Assembly: GCA_937907055.1 (NCBI GenBank)
Contig: CALCTW010000011.1
Span: 1 to 22,937, forward strand
DNA: 22,937 nt
Reading direction: 5' to 3'
Origin: an uncultured Clostridia bacterium
Lineage (GTDB): Bacteria; Bacillota; Clostridia; Christensenellales; Aristaeellaceae
The position numbers and the translations under genes were made by a program. Of this stretch, positions 6,095 to 14,786 are shown piece by piece. Position 1 is the stretch's first letter. Every line of letters starts with the position of its first letter. The notes under the pieces were generated by a model. That model saw nothing but the letters and a program-made list of their open reading frames with translations. It did no database searches and had not been told where the DNA came from.

Positions 6095-7471
6095 TTACTC
6101 GATGCCCAGAATGTGACGGGCCACGAAGACACCGCTGGCGCTGGCGTGACTGAGGGAGTGTGTGACGCCGCTGCCGTCGCCGATCACGAACAGACCCTGA
6201 TGACGGGTCTCCAGATCGTTGTTCAGTTCGACCTGCATATTGTAGAATTTGACTTCAACGCCGTAGAGCAGGGTGTCGTCATTGGCAGTGCCGGGAGCGA
6301 TCTTATCCAGCGCGTAGATCATTTCCATGATGGCGTCCAGAATGCGCTTGGGCATTACCAGAGAAAGATCGCCCGGGGTGGCGGTCAGCGTGGGACGGAG
6401 GAAGGAATCCTGGATACGGGAGGGTGTGGAACGGCGGCCGCGGATGAGATCGCCGAAGCGCTGTACGATGACGCCGCCGCCCAGCATGTTGCTGAGGCGC
6501 GCGATACTTTCCGCGTAGGCGTTGCTGTCATTGAAGGGCTCGGTAAAGTGCTTGGCCACCAGCAGGGCGAAATTGGTGTTTTCGGTGTGCATGGCCGGAT
6601 CCTCATAACTGTGGCCGTTTACGGTGATGATGCCGTTGGTATTTTCATTAACGACAGCGCCGTGGGGGTTCATGCAGAAGGTGCGGACCAGATCACCGTA
6701 TTTTTCGGTGCGGTATACGATCTTGCTTTCATAAAGCTTATCGGTCAGATGTTCAAAAATGACGGCAGGGAGTTCAACACGTACGCCGATATCCACGCGG
6801 TTGCTGCGGGTGGGAATGTCCAGATCGTGACAGACGGTCTCCATCCACTTGCTGCCGCTGCGGCCGACAGAGATGACACACTGGTTGCAAAGATAGCTTT
6901 CACCCTTGGCGGTGATCATAAAACCGCCGTCGCTGTTCTTTTCCACCTTTTCTACGGGGGTACGGAAGTAGAAGGTGACGTGATCCTTGAGCTGATCATA
7001 CAGATTGCCCAGCACGACATAGTTTTTATCGGTACCCAGATGGCGTACGGAGGCGTCCAGCAGATGCAGTTTATTCTGCAGACAGAGCTTCTTGATCTCG
7101 CTGTTGGCAGTGGAATAAAGATGGCTGCCGGCACCGCCGTTCGCCATGTTGATCTCATCTACATACTTCATCAGCTCGATGGCCTTGTCATACCCGATGA
7201 ACTCATGCAGGGTGCCGCCGAAGGCGTTGGTGATGTTGTATTTGCCGTCGGAATAGGCACCGGCGCCGCCAAAGCCGTTCATGATCGCGCAGGTTGGGCA
7301 GTGCACACAGGATGTGATCTTTTTGCCGTCGATGGGGCAGGCGCGCTTATCAAGCGGATTGCCGGCCTCGAAGACCGCGATGGAACGGGAAGGGTCGTGC
7401 TTGAGCAGCTCCCACGCCGTGAAGATGCCGCCCGGACCCGCGCCGATGATGATGATGTCATACTTGTTCAT
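6095..7471 (-). CDS. FAD-dependent dehydrogenase, COG2509 family
   Basis: The 458-residue protein has an N-terminal dinucleotide-binding motif 'IIIIGAGPGGIFTAWELL' (Gly at 10, 12, 14, 15) and the C-terminal FAD-contacting 'GLFVIGDGSGVTHSLSHASASGVFVARHI'. The segment 'CVHCPTCAIMNGFGGAGAYSDGKYNITNAFGG' is characteristic of COG2509, whose reaction is not established. Length is typical. The cysteines CxxCxxC in that segment may be redox or metal ligands. It lies 61 nt downstream of dnaX, starts after an AAGAGG site, and is probably co-transcribed with it and with the DUF2927 gene. It is cytosolic by sequence. The family is secure; the substrate is unknown. Confidence 0.92.
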   Translation of the reverse strand: MNKYDIIIIGAGPGGIFTAWELLKHDPSRSIAVFEAGNPLDKRACPIDGKKITSCVHCPTCAIMNGFGGAGAYSDGKYNITNAFGGTLHEFIGYDKAIELMKYVDEINMANGGAGSHLYSTANSEIKKLCLQNKLHLLDASVRHLGTDKNYVVLGNLYDQLKDHVTFYFRTPVEKVEKNSDGGFMITAKGESYLCNQCVISVGRSGSKWMETVCHDLDIPTRSNRVDIGVRVELPAVIFEHLTDKLYESKIVYRTEKYGDLVRTFCMNPHGAVVNENTNGIITVNGHSYEDPAMHTENTNFALLVAKHFTEPFNDSNAYAESIARLSNMLGGGVIVQRFGDLIRGRRSTPSRIQDSFLRPTLTATPGDLSLVMPKRILDAIMEMIYALDKIAPGTANDDTLLYGVEVKFYNMQVELNNDLETRHQGLFVIGDGSGVTHSLSHASASGVFVARHILGIE

Positions 7472-7532
7472 ATCTGTAACCTCTTAATGGAATGATATTT
7501 TATCGTGTAAACAATTGCCGTTGCTGATCGGA

Positions 7533-9110
<1,578 letters not shown>

Positions 9111-9192
9111 ACTTTCCTCCGATAACGACCTTCGCGGAACAGCCGGAAAACGGTGAAAAGATGTTCACTTGCCGGCAGATATTCCTATTCTT

Positions 9193-9221
9193 ATTATCTA
9201 ACAAAATCGCCTTTTTATCAA
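9193..9221 (-). promoter_or_regulatory. Promoter of dnaX
   Basis: On the minus strand, TTGATA (9221-9216) and GATAAT (9198-9193) are 17 bp apart. Transcription would start near 9186, leaving a leader of about 75 nt before dnaX. The promoter is back-to-back with the gpmI promoter about 60-110 bp to the right. Confidence 0.7.
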
Positions 9222-9278
9222 GTAAAAATCCACGGGAGACGAAATCCCGAGGAAGCGGGAGGAGATGATATTTTGCTA

Positions 9279-9308
9279 TTGCCCAAAGAGCGCATAATAT
9301 TGTATAAT
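9279..9308 (+). promoter_or_regulatory. Promoter of gpmI
   Basis: A perfect TATAAT (9303-9308) follows TTGCCC (9279-9284) with an 18-bp spacer. Transcription would start near 9315, 50 nt before the gpmI ATG; the leader contains GTGCG/CGCAC, a small 5-bp hairpin, and an AAAGGAG site. Confidence 0.6.
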
Positions 9309-9364
9309 AAAATGTGGTGCGGCAATGAACGCACGCCAATGCAGGAATAAAGGAGTATAAAACA

Positions 9365-10912
9365 ATGTCCAAGAAAATGACTGCTCTTATTATCATGGAC
9401 GGCTTTGGTATCAATCCCGTGAAGGACGGCAACGCGATCACGCTGGCCGGCACCCCTGAACTGGATCAGCTGATGGCCGAATTTCCGCATACACAGCTGG
9501 GCGCCAGCGGCATGAGCGTTGGTCTGCCCGACGGTCAGATGGGCAACAGCGAAGTCGGTCACCTGAATATGGGCGCCGGCCGTATCGTTTACCAGGAACT
9601 GACCCGTATCACCAAGGATATTCAGGACGGCACTTTCTTTGAGAAGGAGCCCCTCGTATGGGCGATGGATACCGCCAAGAACAACGGCAAGAAGCTGCAC
9701 CTGATGGGTCTGCTCTCCGACGGCGGTGTTCACAGCCATATCACGCACCTGTACGCTCTGCTGGAAATGGCCAAGAAGCGCGGCCTGACTGAGGTGTATG
9801 TGCACTGCCTGCTGGACGGCCGTGATGTGCCCCCCTCCAGTGCCGCGGATTACATGCAGCAACTGCAGGATAAGATGGCGGAGATCGGTGTCGGCCGTGT
9901 GGCCAGCATCCAGGGCCGTTTCTGGGGCATGGACCGCGATAACATCTGGGACCGCGTAGAAAAGGGCTACAACGCCATCGTGATGGGCGAAGGTATCGAG
10001 GAGACCGATCCTGTGCAGGCTGTGAAGAACAGCTATGCCAACGGCAAGACCGATGAATTCATGATCCCCACCGTGATCTGCGAAAACGGCAAGGCCATCG
10101 GCGAAGTGGATGCCGGTGACAGCGTTGTCTTCTTTAACTTCCGTCCCGATCGTGCCCGTCAGCTGACCCGCACCTTTATCAAGGCGGATTTTGACGGCTT
10201 CACCCGCAAGAAGGGTCTTGTGCCCGTCCAGTTTGTGAGCATGACCCAGTATGATGCCACCTATACCGAGCTGAAGGTGGTCAATCCTCCTTCCTCTATG
10301 GCCAATACGCTGGGCGAATATCTGGCGAAGCAGGGTCTGACGCAGGCGCATATCGCGGAAACCCAGAAGTACGCGCACGTGACCTTCTTCTTCAACGGCG
10401 GCGTGGAAGCGCCCAATGAGGGCGAAGACCGTTTCCTGATCGACAGCCCCAAGATCGCCACCTTCGATCTGAAGCCTGAAATGAGCGCTCCCGAAGTGAC
10501 CGAGAAGGCGCTGGAGCTGATCGACAGCGGCAAGTATGATGTGATGATCCTGAACTACGCAAACTGCGACATGGTAGGCCATACCGGCATCATTCCCGCC
10601 GCGGTTGCTGCTGTGAAGGAGATCGACAAGGATGTAGCCATCCTCGTGCGTGAGATCATCAAGCAGGGCGGCCGTGCCTTCGTGACGGCTGACCACGGCA
10701 ATGCCGATCAGATGATCGATCCCGCGAACGGCGAACCCTTCACCGCGCATACCACGAATCCCGTTCCCTTCATTGCCTGCGATCCCGCGCTGAAGGGCTG
10801 CAAGCTGCGTGAAGGCGGTGTGCTGGCGGATATCGCGCCCACGATGCTGGACAGCATGGGCGTGGCGATCCCCGCTGAAATGACCGGTAAGAGCCTGATC
10901 GAAAAGGCATGA
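9365..10912 (+). CDS. gpmI: 2,3-bisphosphoglycerate-independent phosphoglycerate mutase
   Basis: iPGM interconverts 3- and 2-phosphoglycerate in glycolysis, using two metal ions and a phosphoserine intermediate. The 515-residue protein shows 'IIMDGFGINPVKDGNAI' with metal-binding Asp12, the nucleophile Ser62 in 'GQMGNSEVGHLNMG', 'VHSHITHLYALLE', 'HCLLDGRDVPP', 'FNFRPDRARQLTR', 'MILNYANCDMVGHTG' and 'VTADHGNADQM'. AAAGGAG precedes the ATG. Proline is nearly always CCC and lysine AAG, a marked bias shared with the M18 gene and consistent with strong expression. Its stop codon overlaps the next start (ATGA at 10909-10912), so the following genes are translationally coupled. It stands apart from the gap-pgk-tpi cluster that often contains it. 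Confidence 0.98.
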   Translation: MSKKMTALIIMDGFGINPVKDGNAITLAGTPELDQLMAEFPHTQLGASGMSVGLPDGQMGNSEVGHLNMGAGRIVYQELTRITKDIQDGTFFEKEPLVWAMDTAKNNGKKLHLMGLLSDGGVHSHITHLYALLEMAKKRGLTEVYVHCLLDGRDVPPSSAADYMQQLQDKMAEIGVGRVASIQGRFWGMDRDNIWDRVEKGYNAIVMGEGIEETDPVQAVKNSYANGKTDEFMIPTVICENGKAIGEVDAGDSVVFFNFRPDRARQLTRTFIKADFDGFTRKKGLVPVQFVSMTQYDATYTELKVVNPPSSMANTLGEYLAKQGLTQAHIAETQKYAHVTFFFNGGVEAPNEGEDRFLIDSPKIATFDLKPEMSAPEVTEKALELIDSGKYDVMILNYANCDMVGHTGIIPAAVAAVKEIDKDVAILVREIIKQGGRAFVTADHGNADQMIDPANGEPFTAHTTNPVPFIACDPALKGCKLREGGVLADIAPTMLDSMGVAIPAEMTGKSLIEKA

Positions 10913-11565
10913 CCGGATACTATTGTGAAAAATGCAAAAGGCTTTCCCCCGAGCGGCAATGCACCGCCTGCGGGAAAAGCCTTGCAGGCAACACCTACCG
11001 TAATATCTGGACCGTTGTGAGAGTGCCGGCCAGCGATGTGCTGATCTGGCGAAAGGTGCTGCTGTATCTGCTGGTGCTGGATGTGCTGGTGTTTCTGGCG
11101 GTGCTGATCGGCAGCCTGTTTACGGGCAAGGTGGAACAGGCTTTGTCCAGCAACGCCATTGCCGTGATCCTGAGTGTTTATCCCGCCGGGCTGCTGATCA
11201 CACTGATCGGCCTGATCCTGCAGGGGAGAGAGGATATATGGTACACCCTTGAAAATGACAACGTGCGTATGCAGGTGTGGTACCGTTCTTCTCACATCCA
11301 CAGCTGGTCCCGTCTGCAATCGTACAGCGCGCGTTCCAATTGTCCTCAGCCGGATGGGATCGTGCTGACGCCGCAGAAGGAGAGGATCCTTCCATGGTCG
11401 GAGCTGACCGGTTTTAAGGTACAGGCCCGCCTTGGCCGGATCTGGCTGTATCATCACGGCGCGTTCGCGCCGATGATCCTGCGGATCCCGGCAGAGGAGT
11501 TTGACCGCGCGGAGGCCCTTGTGCGGAAAGCCTGTAAAAGCAGAAAGGTGAAAGAGCGCAAATGA
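10909..11565 (+). CDS. Zinc-ribbon membrane protein of unknown function
   Basis: I do not recognise a named family. The 218-residue protein starts with a CxxC...CxxC zinc ribbon (Cys6, Cys9, Cys18, Cys21), then two hydrophobic segments at about 49-71 and 83-104, then a roughly 110-residue soluble domain with many beta-type stretches ('WYTLENDNVRMQVWYRSS', 'GFKVQARLGRIWLYHHGAFAPMILRIP') that may resemble a PH-like membrane-associated domain. The C-terminus is basic (KACKSRKVKERK). It overlaps gpmI by 4 nt and dut by 4 nt, so it is co-translated between them. Its metal binding is inferred from cysteine spacing only. Wobble codons are more mixed than in gpmI. Confidence 0.8.
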   Translation: MTGYYCEKCKRLSPERQCTACGKSLAGNTYRNIWTVVRVPASDVLIWRKVLLYLLVLDVLVFLAVLIGSLFTGKVEQALSSNAIAVILSVYPAGLLITLIGLILQGREDIWYTLENDNVRMQVWYRSSHIHSWSRLQSYSARSNCPQPDGIVLTPQKERILPWSELTGFKVQARLGRIWLYHHGAFAPMILRIPAEEFDRAEALVRKACKSRKVKERK

Positions 11566-11987
11566 AACTGCTGATCCGTTATCACGCGCCTGTTACGCCC
11601 ATTGAAAAGCTGCCGCAGGGAGACTGGATCGATCTGCGCGCGGCGGAACGGGTGGAATTGAAAGCGGGAGAGCACAGGCTGATCAGCCTGGGTGTCTCCA
11701 TGCAGCTGCCGGAAGGTTATGAAGCGCATTTGCTGCCCCGTTCCTCCACATTCAAGAACCACGGGGTCCTGTTGGCAAACGGCTGCGGGATCATTGATGA
11801 AAGTTATTGCGGAGACAACGATATCTGGCGCTTTAACGCGTATGCCACACGGGATACCGTGATCGAGTTTGACGAGCGTATCTGCCAGTTCCGTCTGTTT
11901 GAAAAAATGCCCGAGGTGGAGATCGAAACAGTCGATCATCTGTCCGGGCCGGATCGCGGAGGCTTTGGCAGCACCGGGATCAAATGA
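11562..11987 (+). CDS. dut: Deoxyuridine 5'-triphosphate nucleotidohydrolase (dUTPase)
   Basis: dUTPase hydrolyses dUTP to dUMP and diphosphate, keeping uracil out of DNA and feeding dTMP synthesis. The 141-residue length fits the trimeric family. Motif 1 is seen as 'DWIDLRAA' (Asp24), motif 2 as 'LLPRSST' (58-63), motif 3 as 'GCGIIDESYCGDND' (74-87, with Asp79 and Tyr82), motif 4 as 'ERICQFRLF', and the P-loop-like motif 5 as 'RGGFGSTG' (132-139). The 'SYCGDND' form of motif 3 resembles a branch common in gut Clostridia and phages. The start overlaps the stop of the zinc-ribbon gene (ATGA). A terminator follows 24 nt later. Confidence 0.95.
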   Translation: MKLLIRYHAPVTPIEKLPQGDWIDLRAAERVELKAGEHRLISLGVSMQLPEGYEAHLLPRSSTFKNHGVLLANGCGIIDESYCGDNDIWRFNAYATRDTVIEFDERICQFRLFEKMPEVEIETVDHLSGPDRGGFGSTGIK

Positions 11988-12010
11988 CCTTTGATCACAT
12001 CTGAATAAAC

Positions 12011-12041
12011 AAACGGCGTACCCTTCACGGGTACGCCGTTT
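12011..12041. terminator. Hairpin terminator between convergent genes
   Basis: A perfect 13-bp stem AAACGGCGTACCC/GGGTACGCCGTTT (12011-12023 with 12029-12041) has a TTCAC loop. T-runs are short on both sides (GTTTATC on plus, GTTTGTTTATTC on minus). It lies between dut and the leftward gene ending at 12058 and probably serves both. Confidence 0.8.
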
Positions 12042-12057
12042 ATCATGTGTTTTCAGA

Positions 12058-12972
12058 TCACTTGTTATCGTAATTGTCGATCTCTTTTTGCAGTTCATCA
12101 AGACGCGCTTCCTGCTCTGCCACATAGGCTTCCAGATCTTCTGCCCAGTGCGACCGGATGTCAGCATGCTGCGCGACAGCATCGGACACGGAATTGAGGG
12201 TCATAAATGTGATCTCATCACCGGCGGCGAGAAGCTGCTGCATATTCCCGTCGATCGCGTTCCGATCGATCGGCTGACCGTTGAAATAAAAGAGGAAGGT
12301 GACCGGCAGGTGAGCGTTCAGGATGGTCCCCAGTGAACCGTCCCTGAAGGAACTGGTGCTGCTGGCTACACAGTAGTTCCACAGGCGGCTGCCGCTCTCG
12401 GTGGCTTCGTAGGCGGCCTGATTCAGATTGCGCATGATGCCGGGAAAGCCCATCTGAAGCAACTCGTCACGGATCTCCGGATTCTTGGAATCGGTAAGGC
12501 CGATACCGATGCAGGTACAGCGGCTGCCCAGTATTTCCTTCGCGCGCAGCAACATATCATTTGTTTCAGGCGTGCGGGCGAAGCAGAAGAGCGCGACCTC
12601 GCACGTTTCTGTCTGCAGAGCATCCATCAGGGCGGAGAACTGCTCCTCGTTCAGGCTTTCGATCATGATCGCGGCGGCAGTTTCCACCCGGTACGCGCCG
12701 GAGATCTCCTTCAGCACCTCGATGTCTTCGGGCTGATAAACGAACAGCGCGACAGCGGCTGCCGTGGCGGCCGGCACATAAGTTGATTGGACCTTGCGCT
12801 GCGCGATATCCTGACGGATATCGAACATTTGCAGCTCGATCTGGTGGATGGCCTGCTGCTTCTGATAATCGCTGATACGCTTCTGCGTATCACGGTCATC
12901 GACGGACTTTTTCAGCAGGTAACTGCCGACCGCGAGCACGACGATCACGATCCATATGATGTATTTCTTCAT
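12058..12972 (-). CDS. Membrane-anchored extracytoplasmic protein of unknown function
   Basis: I do not recognise the family. The 304-residue protein starts with a single membrane anchor (about 4-20, YIIWIVIVVLAVGSYLL) followed by a charged stretch, so the rest is likely outside the cytoplasm. A polar helical segment (about 25-60) leads into an alpha/beta domain with strands 'AAVALFVYQ', 'ETAAAIMI', 'CEVALFCFA' and 'CTCIGIGLT', then 'PVTFLFYFNG' and 'EITFMTLNSV'. This order is faintly like a degenerate polysaccharide-deacetylase-type barrel, but no catalytic Asp/His set is seen. The C-terminus (about 270-302) is a coiled coil. Its ATG at 12972 is preceded by AAGGA. It has its own promoter and a leader with a strong hairpin. 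Confidence 0.75.
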   Translation of the reverse strand: MKKYIIWIVIVVLAVGSYLLKKSVDDRDTQKRISDYQKQQAIHQIELQMFDIRQDIAQRKVQSTYVPAATAAAVALFVYQPEDIEVLKEISGAYRVETAAAIMIESLNEEQFSALMDALQTETCEVALFCFARTPETNDMLLRAKEILGSRCTCIGIGLTDSKNPEIRDELLQMGFPGIMRNLNQAAYEATESGSRLWNYCVASSTSSFRDGSLGTILNAHLPVTFLFYFNGQPIDRNAIDGNMQQLLAAGDEITFMTLNSVSDAVAQHADIRSHWAEDLEAYVAEQEARLDELQKEIDNYDNK

Positions 12973-13029
12973 GAATTCATCCTTAATATAAATTTATGTG
13001 GGGAAAAGAGGCAGGGTAATCACCGACGA

Positions 13030-13055
13030 CATGCTGAAACAGCCGTTTCAGCGTG
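13030..13055. promoter_or_regulatory. Strong hairpin/dyad in the leader of the membrane-anchored protein gene
   Basis: CATGCTGAAAC and GTTTCAGCGTG (13030-13040 with 13045-13055, one G-U) enclose a 4-nt loop. The core GCTGAAAC/GTTTCAGC is perfect. It falls about 12-37 nt into the predicted transcript and has no T-run on either side, so it is not a standard terminator. It may be an mRNA stabiliser or a protein-binding operator. Confidence 0.5.
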
Positions 13056-13073
13056 CCGGACGGCAACGCACAT

Positions 13074-13082
13074 ATCATAGCA
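13074..13082 (-). promoter_or_regulatory. Extended -10 promoter for the membrane-anchored protein gene
   Basis: On the minus strand TGC-TATGAT (13082-13074) is an extended -10 element. No good -35 hexamer is seen at 16-18 bp, only TC-rich sequence, which is acceptable for extended -10 promoters. Predicted start near 13067 gives a leader of about 95 nt. Confidence 0.45.
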
Positions 13083-13157
13083 CAGATATCAGAAAAAGAC
13101 CATAAAGAGACCTGTATTTACCAGTCTATTCTTTGTATTTTCGCCCGGACAGAATAA

Positions 13158-13189
13158 GAATACCGCGCCGCCTTGTTCAGACGGCGCGG
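13158..13189 (-). terminator. Terminator of the flotillin transcript
   Basis: An 8-bp GC stem CCGCGCCG/CGGCGCGG (13163-13170 with 13182-13189) has an 11-nt loop. On the minus strand it is followed by TATTCTTATTCT, a moderately U-rich tail. It lies just beyond the stop codon of the flotillin gene. Confidence 0.7.
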
Positions 13190-13198
13190 CTCTTTGGA

Positions 13199-14608
13199 TC
13201 AGTTGTTTTCAACTGTGTTGTTTTCGGCCTTGGGCAATCTGCCGCGATTGGCGAAGGTGGTCAGCAGATCATTCAGATCGATGCCGGTGGCTTCCTTCAG
13301 GCCTTCGACGATCTGGTTGGAGGAGCTCATCACATCCCTGACCATGCGGCTGGCGTTGCCGTCACCGTACATGACGATCTTGTCGGTCTGCGCCAGAGGC
13401 AGGGCGGCGTTCTTGACCATTTCGGGCAGAGCGGCCAGATACATTTCGAGGATGGAGGCTTCGCCCATCTTTTTCTGGGCTTCTGCTTTCTTTTCGATGG
13501 CTTCAGCCTCGGCAATACCCTTCGCGCGGATACCTTCCGCTTCCTGTTCCATCGCGAAACGGTGAGCTTCGGCTTCGGCACGCTGGGCCTCGGCACGCTG
13601 CAGGGCTTCGTATTTCTGCGCGTCGGCTTCACGCTGACGGCGGGCCAGTTCGGCTTCCGCTTCGCGCTCCGCCTGATACTTCTTGGCGTCGGCAGCCTTC
13701 TTTACCTCGGCGTCCAGCCTGCGCTCACGGATGGCGATCTCCTTTTCGGCAAGATCAGCTTCACGTTCGCGGCGGGCGATATCGGCATTGACACGGCTGA
13801 CCTCGATGGTCTTGCGCTGGGTCTCCTGCTGGATGGAATAGGCGGCGTCGGCTTCGGCGCGTTTGGTATCGCTCCTGACCTGCATCTCAGCCTGCTGTAC
13901 AGCCAGCGCGGCATTCTGTTCGGCGATCAGCTTATCGGCTTCCACACGGACGGCATTGGCTTCCTGAGAGGCGTTCGCGCTGGCGATGGCAATATCCCTC
14001 TGGGCGTTGGCTTTGGCGATCTGCGCGTTCTTGCGGATCTGTTCGACATTGTCGATACCCATGTTTTCGATGGTGCCGGCATTATCACGGAAATTCTGGA
14101 TGTTGAAGTTGACGACCTCGATGCCCAGCTTCTGCATATCGGGCACGACGTTTTCAGTGATCTTCTTGGCAACGCCCTGACGATCCTGCACCATTTCCTT
14201 TAAGCCGACAGAACCCACGATCTCACGCATATTACCTTCAAGGACCTGCGTGACCATCGCGATCAGTTCGGCTTGCTTCATGCCGAGCAGGGTCTCGGCG
14301 GCGCGGGCCAGCAGGCCGGGGTCACTGGAGATCTTGACATTGGCGACACCGTCTACCATCACGTTGATGAATTCGTTGGTCGGTACGGCTTCGCTGGTCT
14401 TTACGTCTACCGTCATGACCTGCAAAGAAAGGACGTCCACTCTCTCAAGGAAAGGAATTCGCCATCCGGCTTTACCGATCAGGATCCTCTTCTTTCTCAG
14501 ACCCGAGATGATATATGCTTTATCCGGGGGCGCTTTCAGGTATCCGGTAAGGATCAGCAGCAGTGCAAGCAACAGAAAGACGACGGGAAGAATGAAATAC
14601 AGTTCCAT
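13199..14608 (-). CDS. Flotillin-like SPFH-domain protein (FloT/YqiK type)
   Basis: Flotillins are membrane scaffolds that organise functional membrane microdomains and affect membrane fluidity, secretion and signalling. The 469-residue protein has an N-terminal hydrophobic hairpin or anchor (about 3-23), then the SPFH/PHB domain ('PPDKAYIISGLRKKRILIGKAGWRIPFLERVDVLSLQVMTVDVK' region, to about 180), then a long Glu/Ala/Lys/Arg-rich coiled coil (about 185-365) and a C-terminal 'EMYLAALPEMVKNAALPLAQTDKIVMYGDG' oligomerisation region. Length and layout fit FloT rather than the shorter FloA. No NfeD gene is adjacent, although flotillins are often paired with one; an atypical kinase lies directly upstream. 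GGAGGAAACC precedes the ATG, inside a possible leader hairpin. Confidence 0.93.
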   Translation of the reverse strand: MELYFILPVVFLLLALLLILTGYLKAPPDKAYIISGLRKKRILIGKAGWRIPFLERVDVLSLQVMTVDVKTSEAVPTNEFINVMVDGVANVKISSDPGLLARAAETLLGMKQAELIAMVTQVLEGNMREIVGSVGLKEMVQDRQGVAKKITENVVPDMQKLGIEVVNFNIQNFRDNAGTIENMGIDNVEQIRKNAQIAKANAQRDIAIASANASQEANAVRVEADKLIAEQNAALAVQQAEMQVRSDTKRAEADAAYSIQQETQRKTIEVSRVNADIARREREADLAEKEIAIRERRLDAEVKKAADAKKYQAEREAEAELARRQREADAQKYEALQRAEAQRAEAEAHRFAMEQEAEGIRAKGIAEAEAIEKKAEAQKKMGEASILEMYLAALPEMVKNAALPLAQTDKIVMYGDGNASRMVRDVMSSSNQIVEGLKEATGIDLNDLLTTFANRGRLPKAENNTVENN

Positions 14609-14609
14609 G

Positions 14610-14690
14610 GTTTCCTCCTTATGGAAACACAGATTCGGTGATCTGCGTGGCCGGAACCGCCCGGCCCGGGCGTGTACCGCTCATCGGTAC
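14610..14690 (-). promoter_or_regulatory. Structured 5' leader of the flotillin gene: four consecutive hairpins
   Basis: Reading in transcript direction from the predicted start at 14690, four inverted repeats nearly tile the leader: GTACCG/CGGTAC (14690-14685 with 14679-14674), GGCCGG/CCGGCC (14666-14661 with 14654-14649), CAGAT/ATCTG (14645-14641 with 14634-14630) and GTTTCC/GGAAAC (14628-14623 with 14615-14610). The last has the ribosome binding site AAGGAGG divided between its loop and its 3' arm. I cannot match this to a known riboswitch. Confidence 0.5.
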
Positions 14691-14696
14691 GTACAG

Positions 14697-14725
14697 ATCG
14701 TATCGTTGAACAGTTTTTTCCACAA
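14697..14725 (-). promoter_or_regulatory. Possible promoter of the flotillin gene
   Basis: On the minus strand TTGTGG (14725-14720) and TACGAT (14702-14697) are 17 bp apart. The hexamers are each imperfect, as would suit an activator-dependent promoter; direct repeats lie just upstream. Transcription would start near 14690, at the first base of the first leader hairpin. Confidence 0.45.
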
Positions 14726-14737
14726 GAAGAGATGGTT

Positions 14738-14769
14738 CAAATGTCAGAAAGCGTGATCCAAATGTCAGA
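14738..14769. repeat. Two 11-bp direct repeats, 21 bp apart, upstream of the flotillin promoter
   Basis: CAAATGTCAGA occurs at 14738-14748 and again at 14759-14769. The 21-bp period equals two DNA helical turns, so both sites face the same side of the helix. They lie about 53 and 74 bp upstream of the predicted transcription start, where an activator or response regulator would bind. Confidence 0.5.
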
Positions 14770-14786
14770 TGAAAATCCTGAAGGGA

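Noticed and set aside
7472..7532. A separate promoter or terminator between dnaX and the COG2509 gene
   Set aside because: Only A/T-rich sequence with poorly spaced hexamers is seen, and no stem with a T-tail, so read-through from dnaX is the simpler view.
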